From: an uncultured Paenibacillaceae bacterium
Lineage (GTDB): Bacteria; Bacillota; Bacilli; Paenibacillales; K13
Direction: 5' to 3'
Length of the DNA: 64,000 nucleotides
Assembly (NCBI GenBank): GCA_913056365.1
Contig: CAJXLT010000004.1
Span: 1-64,000 of the forward strand
Shown here: positions 52,780-63,183 of the stretch, piece after piece
How the letters are laid out: every line of letters starts with the position of its first letter
Numbering within the stretch: position 1 is the first letter of the stretch
Made by a program: the position numbers and the translations under genes
Notes under the pieces: model-generated
The model's input: only the letters and a program-made list of their open reading frames with translations
Database searches by the model: none
Told to the model about the DNA's origin: nothing

Positions 52780-52959
52780 ATGAATTCACAGGTGAAGATT
52801 CCAGGCGGAGACGAGTTGATCACGGTTGAACTGACATTGAAGGAAGCGATAGCGTTATCCGGCATTCGGTTCCATGATGAACCCCATCTCGTGCTGGATG
52901 CTAGGAAGAAGCTGAAGCGGCGCGTGAAGGATGCGCAGATCGAGGCAGACGTACATTAA
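52780..52959 (+). CDS. Small conserved-looking hypothetical protein
   Basis: A 59-residue protein from ATG 52780, 6 nt after GAGGTG. The sequence begins MNSQVKIPGGDELITVELTLKE and ends with a basic helix (DARKKLKRRVKD). Neither a signal peptide nor a membrane helix is present. Coding is supported by the ribosome site, a promoter and a terminator tight on both sides. No function can be assigned. Confidence 0.65.
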   Translation: MNSQVKIPGGDELITVELTLKEAIALSGIRFHDEPHLVLDARKKLKRRVKDAQIEADVH

Positions 52960-52982
52960 TAGTGCAGAGGATCAACAGAGGA

Positions 52983-53022
52983 AGAGGATTCTTACCGAGT
53001 CGGTGAAGAGTCCTCTATTTTT
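52983..53022 (+). terminator. Terminator of the small gene
   Basis: AGAGGATTCTT (52983-52993) pairs with AAGAGTCCTCT (53006-53016, one G-U), with inner ACCG/CGGT, followed by ATTTTT. Confidence 0.85.
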
Positions 53023-53108
53023 ATTTTGACAACGTGTTCGGATTTGGGGAAAATAGAAATTGCGCTTTCCGCGTGTGAGGATTCTATGCTGGAAGGAAGT
53101 CGAAGACA

Positions 53109-53777
53109 ATGCGGTTGAGAAGAAAGGCTGATACGATAGATTTGCTGCAGGGCAAAGAGCGAATAGTGCTGGATGCTAAGCAGTGGAAGGGGCGATGGTC
53201 GGAGTTGTTTCAGCATCCCTCTGCACCGATACACGCTGAACTCGGTATGGGCAAGGGCCGCTTCATATCGGAGCTGGCTCGGCTTCACCCCGACATGAAT
53301 TTCATCGGGATGGATCGTTATGAGGAACTAATTCGACGTGCGTACGACAAGGCGCTGGCAGTAGGCGATGGCGAGATGCCCGGCAATCTCGTGCTTGTTC
53401 GAGCTAATGTCGAATATATAGATGATATGTTCGCTGAATCTGAGCTGTCCCGCATATACTTGAATCATAGCGATCCGTGGCCGAAGAAAAGACACGAAAA
53501 CCGGAGGTTGACACATCCCCGGTTCATGCATAAGTATATGCAAATTTTGAAACCCGATGGTGAGATCCATCTGAAGACGGATGCAGCAAGTCTGTTCGAA
53601 TATTCGCTGAATGTGTTCGCAGAGATGAACCTGCCCATGCGCCAAATAAGATTGAACTTGCATGCAGATGGTACGCCGCCGAATCATGTTTTTACTGAAT
53701 ATGAACAAAAATTCGTTAACGAAGGACTGCCTATTTACCGTGTTGAAGTATGCATGAACAATGGTGCAGGTTCATGA
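53109..53777 (+). CDS. trmB: tRNA (guanine-N7-)-methyltransferase
   Basis: Methylates G46 of tRNAs. The 222-residue protein has MRLRRKADT at the start, HAELGMGKGRFISELARLHPDMNFIGMDRYEELI (SAM binding), NVEYIDDMFAESEL, the catalytic loop LNHSDPWPKKRHENRRLTHPRF (a His where Phe is common), DGEIHLKTD and the C-terminal TEYEQKFVNEGLPIYR. Normal length. Its last 43 bp overlap the end of the convergent glycosyltransferase gene. Confidence 0.94.
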   Translation: MRLRRKADTIDLLQGKERIVLDAKQWKGRWSELFQHPSAPIHAELGMGKGRFISELARLHPDMNFIGMDRYEELIRRAYDKALAVGDGEMPGNLVLVRANVEYIDDMFAESELSRIYLNHSDPWPKKRHENRRLTHPRFMHKYMQILKPDGEIHLKTDAASLFEYSLNVFAEMNLPMRQIRLNLHADGTPPNHVFTEYEQKFVNEGLPIYRVEVCMNNGAGS

Positions 53778-54910
53778 ACAGAGCGTGCGTGGGAGAGACG
53801 AAGGACTGCATCCGCACAGCGCACTGGATTCACATTAGCTTGTGATGACTGGACCGTAGATGCATAGGAATAAAGGGAAGGGATCGGACTCACCAGATCT
53901 GCGAACCGCCGGTGGATCGTCTCCTCTGATTGCAATTGTTCGGCGATGCCGAGTGATAGGAAATGTGCGTAATTGCCTTCCTCTTGTCCCGGCAGTGGCT
54001 TGCTGAGCAGCATCGGCAAGCCTTTGGTATAGGCTTCTGTGCAAGTCATACCGCCAGGCTTCGTAATGAGCAAATCAGCGACATCCATGAGCTGATGGAT
54101 ATGATTCGTATAGCCAAGCAGTCGGATGTTAGGATGGTTCATGCGCGGCTCCGCCCGAAGCTGACGGAGTGTAGAGGTATTGCTTCCTAAGCATAGGATG
54201 ATCTGCACGTGATCCGACCATTCCAACGCAGCATCTAGCAGGTGTGGCTCATTGAGCAGCCCCCAGCCTCCGCCCATGATGAGCACGGTAGGCATCGCGC
54301 GCAGGGCGAAGCGGCTGCGGATCGCCGCTTTGTCAGGTCTTCGAAAGAAGGAAGGGAGGATCGGCATTCCGGTTGCCTCAATCTGATGATGATGAACCCC
54401 TTTCGCGATCAAGGCGTTCTTCACTTCCTGTGACGGCACTAGGTAGGAGTCGGTTTCAGCCTGTATCCAGGCGCTGTGCGCATCATAATCCGTTATGACA
54501 GTGCAGAGCGGTATGGTCAGTCCGTTACGCTTCATTCGCGAGATGACAGCGCTAGGGAACGGATGTGTGCTGACTATCACATCTGGCTGGAAATCCCGAA
54601 GCAGCGCAGCGGTCTGTGCGTAGAATAAGCGGTGAATAGCCAACCGGGCCAAGCGGTTGAAAGGCTTGTTATAATAATGCTTGTAGATAGCGCCGTAGAG
54701 CTTCGGCTGCTTGATCAAGGTTCGCCGGAACAAGGCGAAGGCCATAGGTGCGAGTGCAGGATGAAAGAAGGAACCAAGCTCCAATACCTTCGGCACAACT
54801 CGGGGATCGGCTGCCCGCAAGTGGACAGCCAGCGCATGCGCAGCTTGCGTGTGCCCAGTGCCGAATCCTTCGGATAATAGTAAAACCTTGCGGTTGCTCA
54901 AAGCTTTCAT
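53735..54910 (-). CDS. UgtP/MurG-like diacylglycerol glycosyltransferase
   Basis: About 391 residues; start ATG 54910 with AAAGGG (a GTG at 54913 and a TTG a few codons further are possible). The N-terminal MGDG-synthase domain (LLLSEGFGTGHTQAAHALAVHL) and the C-terminal GT28 domain (VLIMGGGWG, LLGYTNHIHQLMDVADLLITKPGGMTCTEA, PGQEEGNYAHF) match processive enzymes that build glycolipid anchors in Gram-positive bacteria. The acceptor is therefore probably diacylglycerol. A PAP2 gene upstream in the same direction and a GT4 gene nearby give a membrane-lipid theme. Confidence 0.85.
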   Translation of the reverse strand: MKALSNRKVLLLSEGFGTGHTQAAHALAVHLRAADPRVVPKVLELGSFFHPALAPMAFALFRRTLIKQPKLYGAIYKHYYNKPFNRLARLAIHRLFYAQTAALLRDFQPDVIVSTHPFPSAVISRMKRNGLTIPLCTVITDYDAHSAWIQAETDSYLVPSQEVKNALIAKGVHHHQIEATGMPILPSFFRRPDKAAIRSRFALRAMPTVLIMGGGWGLLNEPHLLDAALEWSDHVQIILCLGSNTSTLRQLRAEPRMNHPNIRLLGYTNHIHQLMDVADLLITKPGGMTCTEAYTKGLPMLLSKPLPGQEEGNYAHFLSLGIAEQLQSEETIHRRFADLVSPIPSLYSYASTVQSSQANVNPVRCADAVLRLSHARSVHEPAPLFMHTSTR

Positions 54911-55036
54911 CACCCTTTGATCACGTATTTTATTCTATACCGGTCCGGCATCAGCTTCACTCTCGTGGGTTTAAAGAGTCGGGCCCCGCGAAAGTAATAG
55001 GAAATCGCTGCATAGCTTTGCTTCACTTTCGTGGGA

Positions 55037-55564
55037 TTAGTTTGCTAGCATGACCGTAGCGATGCCGGATGAAGCCCCAAGGATAAAGCCGACGAATACA
55101 TCTGACGGATAATGCAGTCCCAGATAAATTCTGGATACAGCTACAGTGAGCGCGAGCGGCACCAGCAACAGAGCGAATAATGGAAAAATAAGTGCAAAAG
55201 GTGTTACGATAGAAAAAATAGCTGTCGTATGACCGGACGGGAAGGAATGATCCTTCAAAGGAAGCGATGACAGAATCGTGTCCGGCAACGCATCATAAGG
55301 GCGCAGCCGCGGATATAATCGCTTGATGAATGCAACAGGAATATGGCTGGCTGCAAGGGCAATCAGTCCGAGCAATGCCGTCCGTGACAGTGCGGCGGGA
55401 GCTGCAATCCATAGCAACAGCATCGTAGTTATGGTGAAGGTTGCTCCGCCAAGGTGTGTAATTCTGCTCATGATCCAGTCAAGAATTTGATGCTGCAGCC
55501 GCTGATTGATCCAATGGAATATGCGAATCTCCCGATGCTGCAGCCATATCACGACACGGCTCAT
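55037..55564 (-). CDS. PAP2-family membrane phosphatase
   Basis: ATG 55564 is preferred, 7 nt after AGGAGGG. The 175-residue integral membrane phosphatase has the three acid phosphatase motifs: KRLYPRLRPYD, PSGHTT and SRIYLGLHYPSD. Substrates in this family are phosphatidylglycerol phosphate or polyprenyl pyrophosphates. It is transcribed toward the UgtP-like gene, about 130 bp away. Confidence 0.92.
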   Translation of the reverse strand: MSRVVIWLQHREIRIFHWINQRLQHQILDWIMSRITHLGGATFTITTMLLLWIAAPAALSRTALLGLIALAASHIPVAFIKRLYPRLRPYDALPDTILSSLPLKDHSFPSGHTTAIFSIVTPFALIFPLFALLLVPLALTVAVSRIYLGLHYPSDVFVGFILGASSGIATVMLAN

Positions 55565-55766
55565 CAAGTGTCCCTCCTTCTTCGGCAGACAGATAAACTG
55601 CTACACATTTTTCATTTTAAAAGATAAGTGTTAATGTAGTATTAAATAAAGTATAAAATAATAAGCAGATAAACTTTGATTCTCTGTTAATGTTCTTCTT
55701 ACATACGGGAAGTACAATATATATCATAATCCCAGGCGAATGCAAGACGAATGGAGGGTCGTACAG

Positions 55767-56948
55767 ATGAGAGTTGCCTTGTTTACAGACACGTACTTAC
55801 CTGATGTGAACGGTGTATCCAAAACTTTAGCCAGATGGGTCGATTATTTGGAATCCCGTCATATTCCGGTCAAGATCTTTGCGCCGAATCATCAAGAACG
55901 AGATGCAGGGACGGACGGGGATGTCGTGCAGCGGTTGTACAGCATACCTTTTATTCTGTATCCGCAGTGCAGATTAGGCATTCCGAACCCTATTCACATC
56001 AAGAAGACGCTGCGCGACTTCAATCCAACCGTAGTCCATGTGGCTACACCGTTCAATATCGGTCTGTACGGCCATCATTATGCTGTCAAGCATGATATTC
56101 CGTTAGTAGCCTCCTACCATACGCATTTTGACCAATACCTAGCTTATTACAAAATCCAATGGATAGAAACTGTTCTGTGGAAATATATGCATTGGTTCCA
56201 TCAAGACTGCAAAAAAATTTTCGTCCCCTCTCAGTCTACCCTAGAACACTTGATAGGAAAAGGGTTTGATGCTGGTAAAATGGACATATGGGGAAGAGGG
56301 GTCGATCTGACAAGGTTCACGCCTCATGTAGACCGTGAAGCGGTGCTGGCGCGATGGGGCGTAGACAAGGATCGGTTCGTCGTGTTGTACGTTGGTAGGA
56401 TCGCTCCGGAGAAGAGCCTGCATGTCATGTTCGACACTTACAAGGCGTTGCCTGATTCGATTCGCAGTAGATGCACATTCTTGATTGCAGGCGACGGACC
56501 GCAATACAAGGAATTACAGGAATTCTACACGCAGGAGGAGTTCCCGGATGTGCACTTCCTTGGCTTCCAGGAAGGAAGGACATTGAGTGAATTGTATGCA
56601 GCGGCAGATGTCTTCTTCTTCCCTTCCTCGACAGAGACTTTCGGCAATGTCGTGCTCGAAGCGATGGCGAGCGGCACACCTGTGATCGGGGCTGACGCTG
56701 GCGGTGTGCGTGACAACGTGCAGCATGGACAGAACGGTTATTTATGTGCGCCCGGCGATACGAACGCTTTTGTCGATGCGCTCGTGCATATGTACGAGGA
56801 CGACTGGCAGCGAGTGCGTCTTGGGCACGGTGCCCGTGAATATGCGTTGCGGCAAACATGGGAACGCATCTTCGCCCGATTGCTTCAAGCATACGGTGAG
56901 GTAGCAACATCTGTGCACGAGAAGGTTGACAGCACTGTACTATCGTGA
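55767..56948 (+). CDS. GT4-family glycosyltransferase
   Basis: ATG 55767 has GGAGGG 9 nt upstream; ATG 55740 lacks one. The 393-residue retaining enzyme has the GT4 N-domain (LFTDTYLPDVNGVSKTLARWVDYL, ATPFNIGLYG, SYHTHFDQYLAYYK) and C-domain (VVLYVGRIAPEKSLHVMFD, GDGPQYKEL, FFFPSSTETFGNVVLEAMASGTPVI with the EX7E motif). It resembles MgtA-type (mannosyl or glucosyl) transferases that extend glycolipids, in keeping with the neighbouring lipid genes. The infC operon promoter lies at its 3' end. Confidence 0.9.
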   Translation: MRVALFTDTYLPDVNGVSKTLARWVDYLESRHIPVKIFAPNHQERDAGTDGDVVQRLYSIPFILYPQCRLGIPNPIHIKKTLRDFNPTVVHVATPFNIGLYGHHYAVKHDIPLVASYHTHFDQYLAYYKIQWIETVLWKYMHWFHQDCKKIFVPSQSTLEHLIGKGFDAGKMDIWGRGVDLTRFTPHVDREAVLARWGVDKDRFVVLYVGRIAPEKSLHVMFDTYKALPDSIRSRCTFLIAGDGPQYKELQEFYTQEEFPDVHFLGFQEGRTLSELYAAADVFFFPSSTETFGNVVLEAMASGTPVIGADAGGVRDNVQHGQNGYLCAPGDTNAFVDALVHMYEDDWQRVRLGHGAREYALRQTWERIFARLLQAYGEVATSVHEKVDSTVLS

Positions 56949-56954
56949 TATATT
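56926..56954 (+). promoter_or_regulatory. Promoter of the infC-rpmI-rplT operon
   Basis: TTGACA (56926-56931, within the end of the GT4 gene), 17-bp spacer, TATATT (56949-56954). Confidence 0.7.
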
Positions 56955-56959
56955 GATTT

Positions 56960-57103
56960 GGTGAATTGGATAATCGTTCATAAGCAGAAGCGCCCGCTTC
57001 TCACCTGACCGGCATCGAAGCCGGCTGGTTACTGGTGAAGATGTTCGTATGTAACACGAACTGGAGACAAGGATGTGGGCATTTTGTGCCTGCATCTTTT
57101 TTT
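56960..57103 (+). ncRNA. Attenuator leader of infC operon (L20-leader type)
   Basis: About 140 nt of structured 5' leader: small hairpins AGAAGCGCCCGCTTCT and GCCGGC...GCCGGC, then a terminator with stem GATGTGGGCA (57072-57081)/TGCCTGCATC (57087-57096) and seven T (57097-57103), 49 nt before the infC start. In Bacillus the same operon is shut off by ribosomal protein L20 through such a leader; that L20 controls it here is inferred from operon and layout. Confidence 0.7.
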
Positions 57104-57152
57104 ATTGTTGGATATAAGGCTTCATGCATAATTCCACTGGAGGTGGCAAGCA

Positions 57153-57665
57153 ATTAGTAGAGATCATGTAATCAACGAGGACATCCGAGCGAAGGAAGTT
57201 CGTTTGATTGGAGCAGACGGCGAACAGATCGGGATCAAGCCGACACGCGAAGCGTTGCAAATGGCAATCGATGCTAATCTGGACCTGGTGGCAGTAGCAA
57301 TTCAAGCCAAACCGCCGGTTTGTCGTATTATGGATTACGGGAAGTATCGCTATGAGATGCAGAAGAAAGAGAAGGAAGCCCGTAAGAACCAGAAGGTCGT
57401 TGAATTGAAGGAAGTGCGCTTCAGCGCTAACATCGAGGAGCATGACTTCCAGACGAAGCTGCGGAACGTGAATAAGTTTCTTAATGACGGTGACAAAGTG
57501 AAATGCTCTGTTCGCTTCCGCGGACGGGAGATTACACATGCGTCCATCGGCCAACGGGTATTGGAGCGCGTGGCGAAGGAAGTGGAAGAGATCGCCGTCG
57601 TTGAGCGCAGACCCAAGCTGGAAGGCCGTAGCATGATCATGATATTGGGACCGAACGCGAAATAA
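57153..57665 (+). CDS. infC: Translation initiation factor IF-3
   Basis: The start is ATT 57153, the rare initiation codon kept in infC genes: GGAGGTGG (57139-57146) lies 6 nt upstream and the protein then begins (M)SRDHVINEDIRAKEV, as IF-3 should. The 170-residue factor has the N-domain (to about 80, ending in GKYRYEMQKKEKEARK linker) and the C-domain (VELKEVRFSANIEEHDF, KVKCSVRFRGREITH). The ATT start lets IF-3 limit its own translation. First gene of an operon with rpmI and rplT. Confidence 0.97.
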   Translation: MSRDHVINEDIRAKEVRLIGADGEQIGIKPTREALQMAIDANLDLVAVAIQAKPPVCRIMDYGKYRYEMQKKEKEARKNQKVVELKEVRFSANIEEHDFQTKLRNVNKFLNDGDKVKCSVRFRGREITHASIGQRVLERVAKEVEEIAVVERRPKLEGRSMIMILGPNAK

Positions 57666-57719
57666 TGTCCGTTACCGACATGATCCATATATTTAGAATA
57701 GTTTAGGAGGATCTGCACA

Positions 57720-57920
57720 ATGCCAAAAATGAAAACACACCGTGGTGCCGCCAAGCGTTTCAGCAAGACAGGCAGCGGGAAGATCAAACGGAATCAAGCG
57801 TATAGACGCCACATCTTGACTAGCAAATCGCCGAAGCAAAAGCGCCAGCTGCGCGGCAGCGAAATTATGGCCAAGGGCGATGCGAAGCGTATTGAACAAC
57901 TGATTACTTACGTGAAATAA
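57720..57920 (+). CDS. rpmI: 50S ribosomal protein L35
   Basis: A 66-residue basic protein with [24 protein letters not shown] at the start and the usual [24 protein letters not shown] precedes ATG 57720, 54 bp after infC. Confidence 0.98.
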   Translation: MPKMKTHRGAAKRFSKTGSGKIKRNQAYRRHILTSKSPKQKRQLRGSEIMAKGDAKRIEQLITYVK

Positions 57921-57995
57921 GAATTTAATGTACGCGGCACCCTGCACGGAGCATAAGCGTCGAAGGGCAGCCGATAACCCGAAGGAGGAACTATC

Positions 57996-58355
57996 ATGGC
58001 AAGAGTAAAGGGCGGGTTTGTCACTCGTCGTCGTCATAAAAAAATTCTGAAGCTGGCAAAAGGTTATTTCGGTTCCAAGCACAGATTGTTCAAGACTGCG
58101 AATGCGCAAGTCATGAAATCCCTGCTGTACGCATACCGTGACCGCCGTCAGCGGAAGCGTGATTTCCGCAAGCTGTGGATCGTGCGGATCAACGCAGCTG
58201 CGCGCATGAACGGATTGACGTATAACAAGATGATGCACGGCTTGAAGCTGGCCGGTGTAGATATGAACCGCAAGATCCTTGCTGATCTGGCTGTGAATGA
58301 TTCCAAGGCTTTCGCTGATCTGGCTGGCATTGCGAAGGGCAAGATCAACGCCTAA
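57996..58355 (+). CDS. rplT: 50S ribosomal protein L20
   Basis: A 119-residue rRNA-binding protein: [28 protein letters not shown], then [28 protein letters not shown]. It binds 23S rRNA early in 50S assembly and likely represses its own operon through the leader. AGGAGG precedes ATG 57996. Confidence 0.98.
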   Translation: MARVKGGFVTRRRHKKILKLAKGYFGSKHRLFKTANAQVMKSLLYAYRDRRQRKRDFRKLWIVRINAAARMNGLTYNKMMHGLKLAGVDMNRKILADLAVNDSKAFADLAGIAKGKINA

Positions 58356-58371
58356 GTTTTGGTGCTAATAG

Positions 58372-58400
58372 CTGTCGACCTATGAGGTCGGCAGTTTTTT
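58372..58400 (+). terminator. Terminator of the infC operon
   Basis: CTGTCGACCT (58372-58381) pairs with AGGTCGGCAG (58385-58394, one G-U), followed by six T. Confidence 0.9.
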
Positions 58401-58488
58401 CGTTGCTAAGGTGCATGCGTGTCGTCAAACTTCTTATTTGAAATCGCTTTGAGCGTGGAATTCAAGCATGCACAGCTGCGAAACTGAA

Positions 58489-58677
58489 TTAGTGATCAAT
58501 TCTGGTCACTATTTCGAGATATTATCGAACGATTACACCATTAGTGATCAATCTTGATCACTAATTTGGCAAAACACTCACTGTAGCAGCATTTCCATGC
58601 ATTTAGTGATCAGATTTGATCACTAAATACGGATTTCCCTCGTAAAGTTGATGATTAAGATCAAAAATGATCACTAA
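58489..58677. repeat. Four spaced palindromes, TTAGTGATCA-N4-TGATCACTAA
   Basis: 24-bp dyads at 58489-58512, 58541-58564 and 58603-58626 and a degenerate one at 58655-58677. The second and third have perfect 10-bp arms. Centres are about 52, 62 and 52 bp apart. The stretch 58401-58930 has no supported gene. Confidence 0.8.
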
Positions 58678-58934
58678 TCATAGTATCAAGCCGCACGTGA
58701 GGAACAATCGAGCAAACGGAGGCAGCATTGGCCAATCCCCCTATCCGCAGCTATAGCATGGAAGGGATAATAATGTGGGCATGGATGGATACAGAGGGCA
58801 CTTGAATAGCAAACTAAGTGCATAGCGTTATGGGTCATCAGATAGCCGCTGCCAACTCAATGCCCGATTGAAGGCTGCAAGTCAGCAAGAAAGTGTGGAA
58901 GGAATTCTAATTGACGCCCATCCAGAAAAAACGC

Positions 58935-58963
58935 TTGACTATCCGACGCAGGAATTTTATAAT
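58935..58963 (+). promoter_or_regulatory. Promoter of ilvB T-box transcript
   Basis: TTGACT (58935-58940), 17-bp spacer, perfect TATAAT (58958-58963). Confidence 0.85.
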
Positions 58964-58984
58964 TATCCTTAAACTTGTTGGAAA

Positions 58985-59365
58985 AGAGCAATACACAGAT
59001 CGGCTATGAAGAGGACGAAGTTTTAAGGGCCCTTATGTGCCAGAGAGTGAAGGAGTAGCTGAAACCTTCACCATAATCCCTTATATACGAGCTCACCTCG
59101 GAGCTGTTTCTCTGAACATCGGCATCAGCTGTCGACGAGTAGGAGGAATCGTAAGGTACGCGTTAAGTACCGGGGTATCAGGCGAGATCGATCGGATATC
59201 AAGCAGGCCGGCAGCTGACGCGCCATTGCTGAATCCTTAATCGTCTGACAACCTGCAGAGGTTATCCATTGCGAGATGAATAACGAATCTGGGTGGTACC
59301 ACGGAAGCAATCCTTTCGTCCCTGAGAAGTTGATGCAGACTTCAGGGCGGAAGGTTTTTTTATTG
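58985..59365 (+). ncRNA. T-box riboswitch upstream of ilvB
   Basis: The leader has the T-box core GGGTGGTACCACGG (59291-59304) and a terminator (stem 59312-59325 with 59341-59354, then T-run to 59361). Uncharged tRNA pairing with the TGG of the core would favour the antiterminator. CTC in CTCACCTCGGAG (59092-59103) is the likely specifier (Leu), as in Bacillus ilv-leu; the same 12-mer recurs in the leuA leader. Confidence 0.9.
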
Positions 59366-59408
59366 GCACAGATACACGATACGAAAAGATTGGAAGGAGG
59401 AGCAACTC

Positions 59409-61148
59409 ATGAGTGCTCACACGTCGGCAGTTGTAGATCAGGATTTGCGAAGCAAGCTGCTTAAGCCGGATGTTATTTCGGGTTCAGAAATTTTATTGCG
59501 ATCTTTGCTGTTGGAGGGTGTGGATTGCGTCTTCGGCTATCCTGGCGGCGCTGTCCTCTACATCTATGACGCTATGCATGGCAACGAGGATTTCAACCAC
59601 CTCTTGACACGCCACGAGCAAGGAGCGATTCATGCAGCTGACGGATATGCGAGATCTACCGGGAAGGTTGGCGTATGCATCGCTACATCGGGACCAGGCG
59701 CTACGAACTTAGTAACGGGAATAGCTACAGCGTATATGGATTCGGTACCGCTTGTCGTCATTACTGGCAACGTAGCTACAACTGCGATTGGTACGGACGC
59801 TTTCCAAGAAGCAGATATTACCGGTATTACGATGCCGATTACGAAGCACAGCTATTTGGTACGGAATGTGGAAGATCTGCCGCGCGTCATTCACGAGGCA
59901 TTTCACATTGCGAATACAGGACGCAAAGGTCCGGTGTTGATCGATATTCCGAAGGATATCTCGGCACAGAAGACTAGATTCGAGTGGCAGGAAGAAGTAA
60001 GCGTACGAGGCTACAATCCGACTGTTCAACCGAACAAGCTGCAGGTCGATCGCTTGGTCCAAGCGATCGAGGAAGCCGAGCGCCCGGTCATTCTAGCTGG
60101 TGGCGGTGTCGTCTACTCTGGAGCCCATGAGCAGCTGCTGGAATTCGTGAACAAATCGCAAATTCCGGTGACCACGACGTTGCTCGGGCTTGGCGGATTC
60201 CCTAGCGGTCATGAGCTGTGGATAGGAATGCCGGGCATGCATGGCACGTATACGGCGAACACAGCTCTGCAGAATTGCGACCTGTTAATCGGTATCGGCG
60301 CCCGCTTCGATGATCGGGTGACGATGACGGTCCAAGGCTTCGCACCGAAGGCGAAGATTGCGCATATCGATGTCGATCCTGCCGAGATTGGTAAGACAGT
60401 GCCGACAGCCATCCCGTGTGTGGGGGATGTCAAGGCAGTGCTGGAGCTTGTCAATGAGAAAGTGAAGCCTGCCCGGTCCAGTGCATGGATTCATCAAGTA
60501 CAGACTTGGAAGGAAGAGAAGCCGCTTCGTTATACGGACTCGGATACGGAGCTGAAGCCGCAGTATGTCATTGAGATGATTCATGAAGCAACGAAGGGTG
60601 AAGCGATTGTGACGACAGATGTCGGTCAGCACCAGATGTGGGCGGCGCAGTATTATCGCTTCAACAACCCGCGCTCCTGGATTACATCCGGCGGACTTGG
60701 CACGATGGGCTTCGGCTTCCCGTCAGCGATCGGCGCACAGATGGGCAATCCGGACAGAATGGTCGTATCGATTAACGGTGACGGTGGCATGCAGATGTGC
60801 TCGCAGGAGCTGGCGATCTGCGCAATTCATAATATACCGGTCAAAATTGTCGTCATTAACAACCAAGTGCTTGGCATGGTTCGCCAGTGGCAGGAGATCA
60901 TCTATGATAACCGCTACAGCCATATCGATCTTGCAGGCAGCCCAGACTTTGTCAAGCTGGCAGAAGCGTATGGCGTGAAGGGATTGCGGGCAACGAACAA
61001 GGAAGAAGCGCGTCTTGCTTGGCAGGAAGCCATGAACACACCGGGTCCCGTTCTGATTGATTTCGTCGTGCGCAAAGGGGAGAATGTGTTTCCGATGGTC
61101 ACGCAGGGCAATACGATCGATCAGATGATAATGGGGGATGAAGAATGA
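59409..61148 (+). CDS. ilvB: Acetolactate synthase large subunit
   Basis: A 579-residue ThDP-dependent enzyme condensing pyruvate (or pyruvate and 2-oxobutyrate) for Val, Leu and Ile synthesis. Domains: N-terminal ThDP ([31 protein letters not shown] with the catalytic Glu in [15 protein letters not shown]), central FAD-type ([27 protein letters not shown]), C-terminal ThDP with [16 protein letters not shown] and [20 protein letters not shown] precedes ATG 59409. It overlaps ilvN by 4 bp (ATGA). Confidence 0.97.
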   Translation: MSAHTSAVVDQDLRSKLLKPDVISGSEILLRSLLLEGVDCVFGYPGGAVLYIYDAMHGNEDFNHLLTRHEQGAIHAADGYARSTGKVGVCIATSGPGATNLVTGIATAYMDSVPLVVITGNVATTAIGTDAFQEADITGITMPITKHSYLVRNVEDLPRVIHEAFHIANTGRKGPVLIDIPKDISAQKTRFEWQEEVSVRGYNPTVQPNKLQVDRLVQAIEEAERPVILAGGGVVYSGAHEQLLEFVNKSQIPVTTTLLGLGGFPSGHELWIGMPGMHGTYTANTALQNCDLLIGIGARFDDRVTMTVQGFAPKAKIAHIDVDPAEIGKTVPTAIPCVGDVKAVLELVNEKVKPARSSAWIHQVQTWKEEKPLRYTDSDTELKPQYVIEMIHEATKGEAIVTTDVGQHQMWAAQYYRFNNPRSWITSGGLGTMGFGFPSAIGAQMGNPDRMVVSINGDGGMQMCSQELAICAIHNIPVKIVVINNQVLGMVRQWQEIIYDNRYSHIDLAGSPDFVKLAEAYGVKGLRATNKEEARLAWQEAMNTPGPVLIDFVVRKGENVFPMVTQGNTIDQMIMGDEE

Positions 61149-61639
61149 GTACGCATCGGCATACGATTTCCGTTCTGGTCAATAACCAGCCCGGCGTGCT
61201 GCAGCGGGTATCTGGGTTATTCGGACGGCGGGGATTCAATATTGAGAGCATCACAGTTGGAGAGTCAGAAGAACGAGGATTGTCCCGTATGGTCATCGTC
61301 ACGACGGGGAGCGAGCGGACGCTTGAGCAGATTTCGAAGCAGCTCTATAAGCTGATCGATGTCATCAAGGTCGTAGATTTGAGCGCAAGCCCGATGGTCG
61401 CTCGTGAGGTAGCCTTAATTAAGGTGAATGCCGAGCCTTCAGCCAGACCTGAAATTCTCGGTGTTGTGGAGACTTTCCGCGCTTCTGTCGTCGATATCGG
61501 CACGAGCACGATGATCGTGCAGGCTATCGGGGATACGGACAAGATTGACGCAATGGTGGAATTGCTCAAGCCGTATGGCATTAGAGAGTTGTCCCGTACA
61601 GGGGTGACAGCTATGACACGCGGACTTGGCAAGGCCTAG
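61145..61639 (+). CDS. ilvN: Acetolactate synthase small (regulatory) subunit
   Basis: A 164-residue subunit giving valine feedback. The N-terminal ACT domain ([32 protein letters not shown]) binds the effector; the C-terminal ALS_ss_C domain (about 85-160) follows. The start ATG overlaps the ilvB stop, so both subunits are made in balance. Confidence 0.96.
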   Translation: MSTHRHTISVLVNNQPGVLQRVSGLFGRRGFNIESITVGESEERGLSRMVIVTTGSERTLEQISKQLYKLIDVIKVVDLSASPMVAREVALIKVNAEPSARPEILGVVETFRASVVDIGTSTMIVQAIGDTDKIDAMVELLKPYGIRELSRTGVTAMTRGLGKA

Positions 61640-61662
61640 CACATGATAATGTCTTAGTGTAG

Positions 61663-62769
<1,107 letters not shown>

Positions 62770-62814
62770 GCTCTTGATTTCGCTGCAAGCGATGCAGTAC
62801 AATATATGTAACCA

Positions 62815-63113
62815 AAGACGATGAAGAGGAACAGTAAGGCATTGGTTGTACCCAGAGAGCTGCTGGACGGTGTGAAGCAGCGACAACCCTCGTCTGAACT
62901 CACCTCGGAGTTGCCCGCTGAACCCCGTACACCCTTGTATGGATCGAAGTAAGCGGAGCCGGCACCTGACCGTTATTCGCAGGAGGAATGCAGGAAGTTA
63001 CTTGTCCTGTTTCCGCTGAGCGCATATCCGCAGGATATGAACTGGAGTGGTACCGCGATTAGATCGATGAGTCTTTCGTCTCCTTATATACAGGAGGCGG
63101 AAGGCTTTTTTTA
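62815..63113 (+). ncRNA. T-box riboswitch upstream of leuA
   Basis: A second T-box: core GAGTGGTACCGCG (63045-63057), terminator stem 63072-63083 with 63093-63104 and T-run 63106-63112. The likely specifier CTC lies in CTCACCTCGGAG (62899-62910), matching the first leader and pointing to tRNA-Leu. The gap before leuA is 70 bp. Confidence 0.9.
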
Positions 63114-63183
63114 AGTAGTTCCACTTGTCTTCATTCCGTGTAGACGAAGCTTAATGCTGTAAGCAGAAAGGATGAATGACTCA

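Noticed and set aside
58489..58677. Possible CRISPR array
   Set aside because: The units are palindromes that differ from one another, spacings vary and no cas gene is near; repeats are not direct copies with unique equal-length spacers.
59037..59240. 67-codon frame upstream of ilvB
   Set aside because: It lies entirely in the T-box leader, whose RNA structure explains the sequence.
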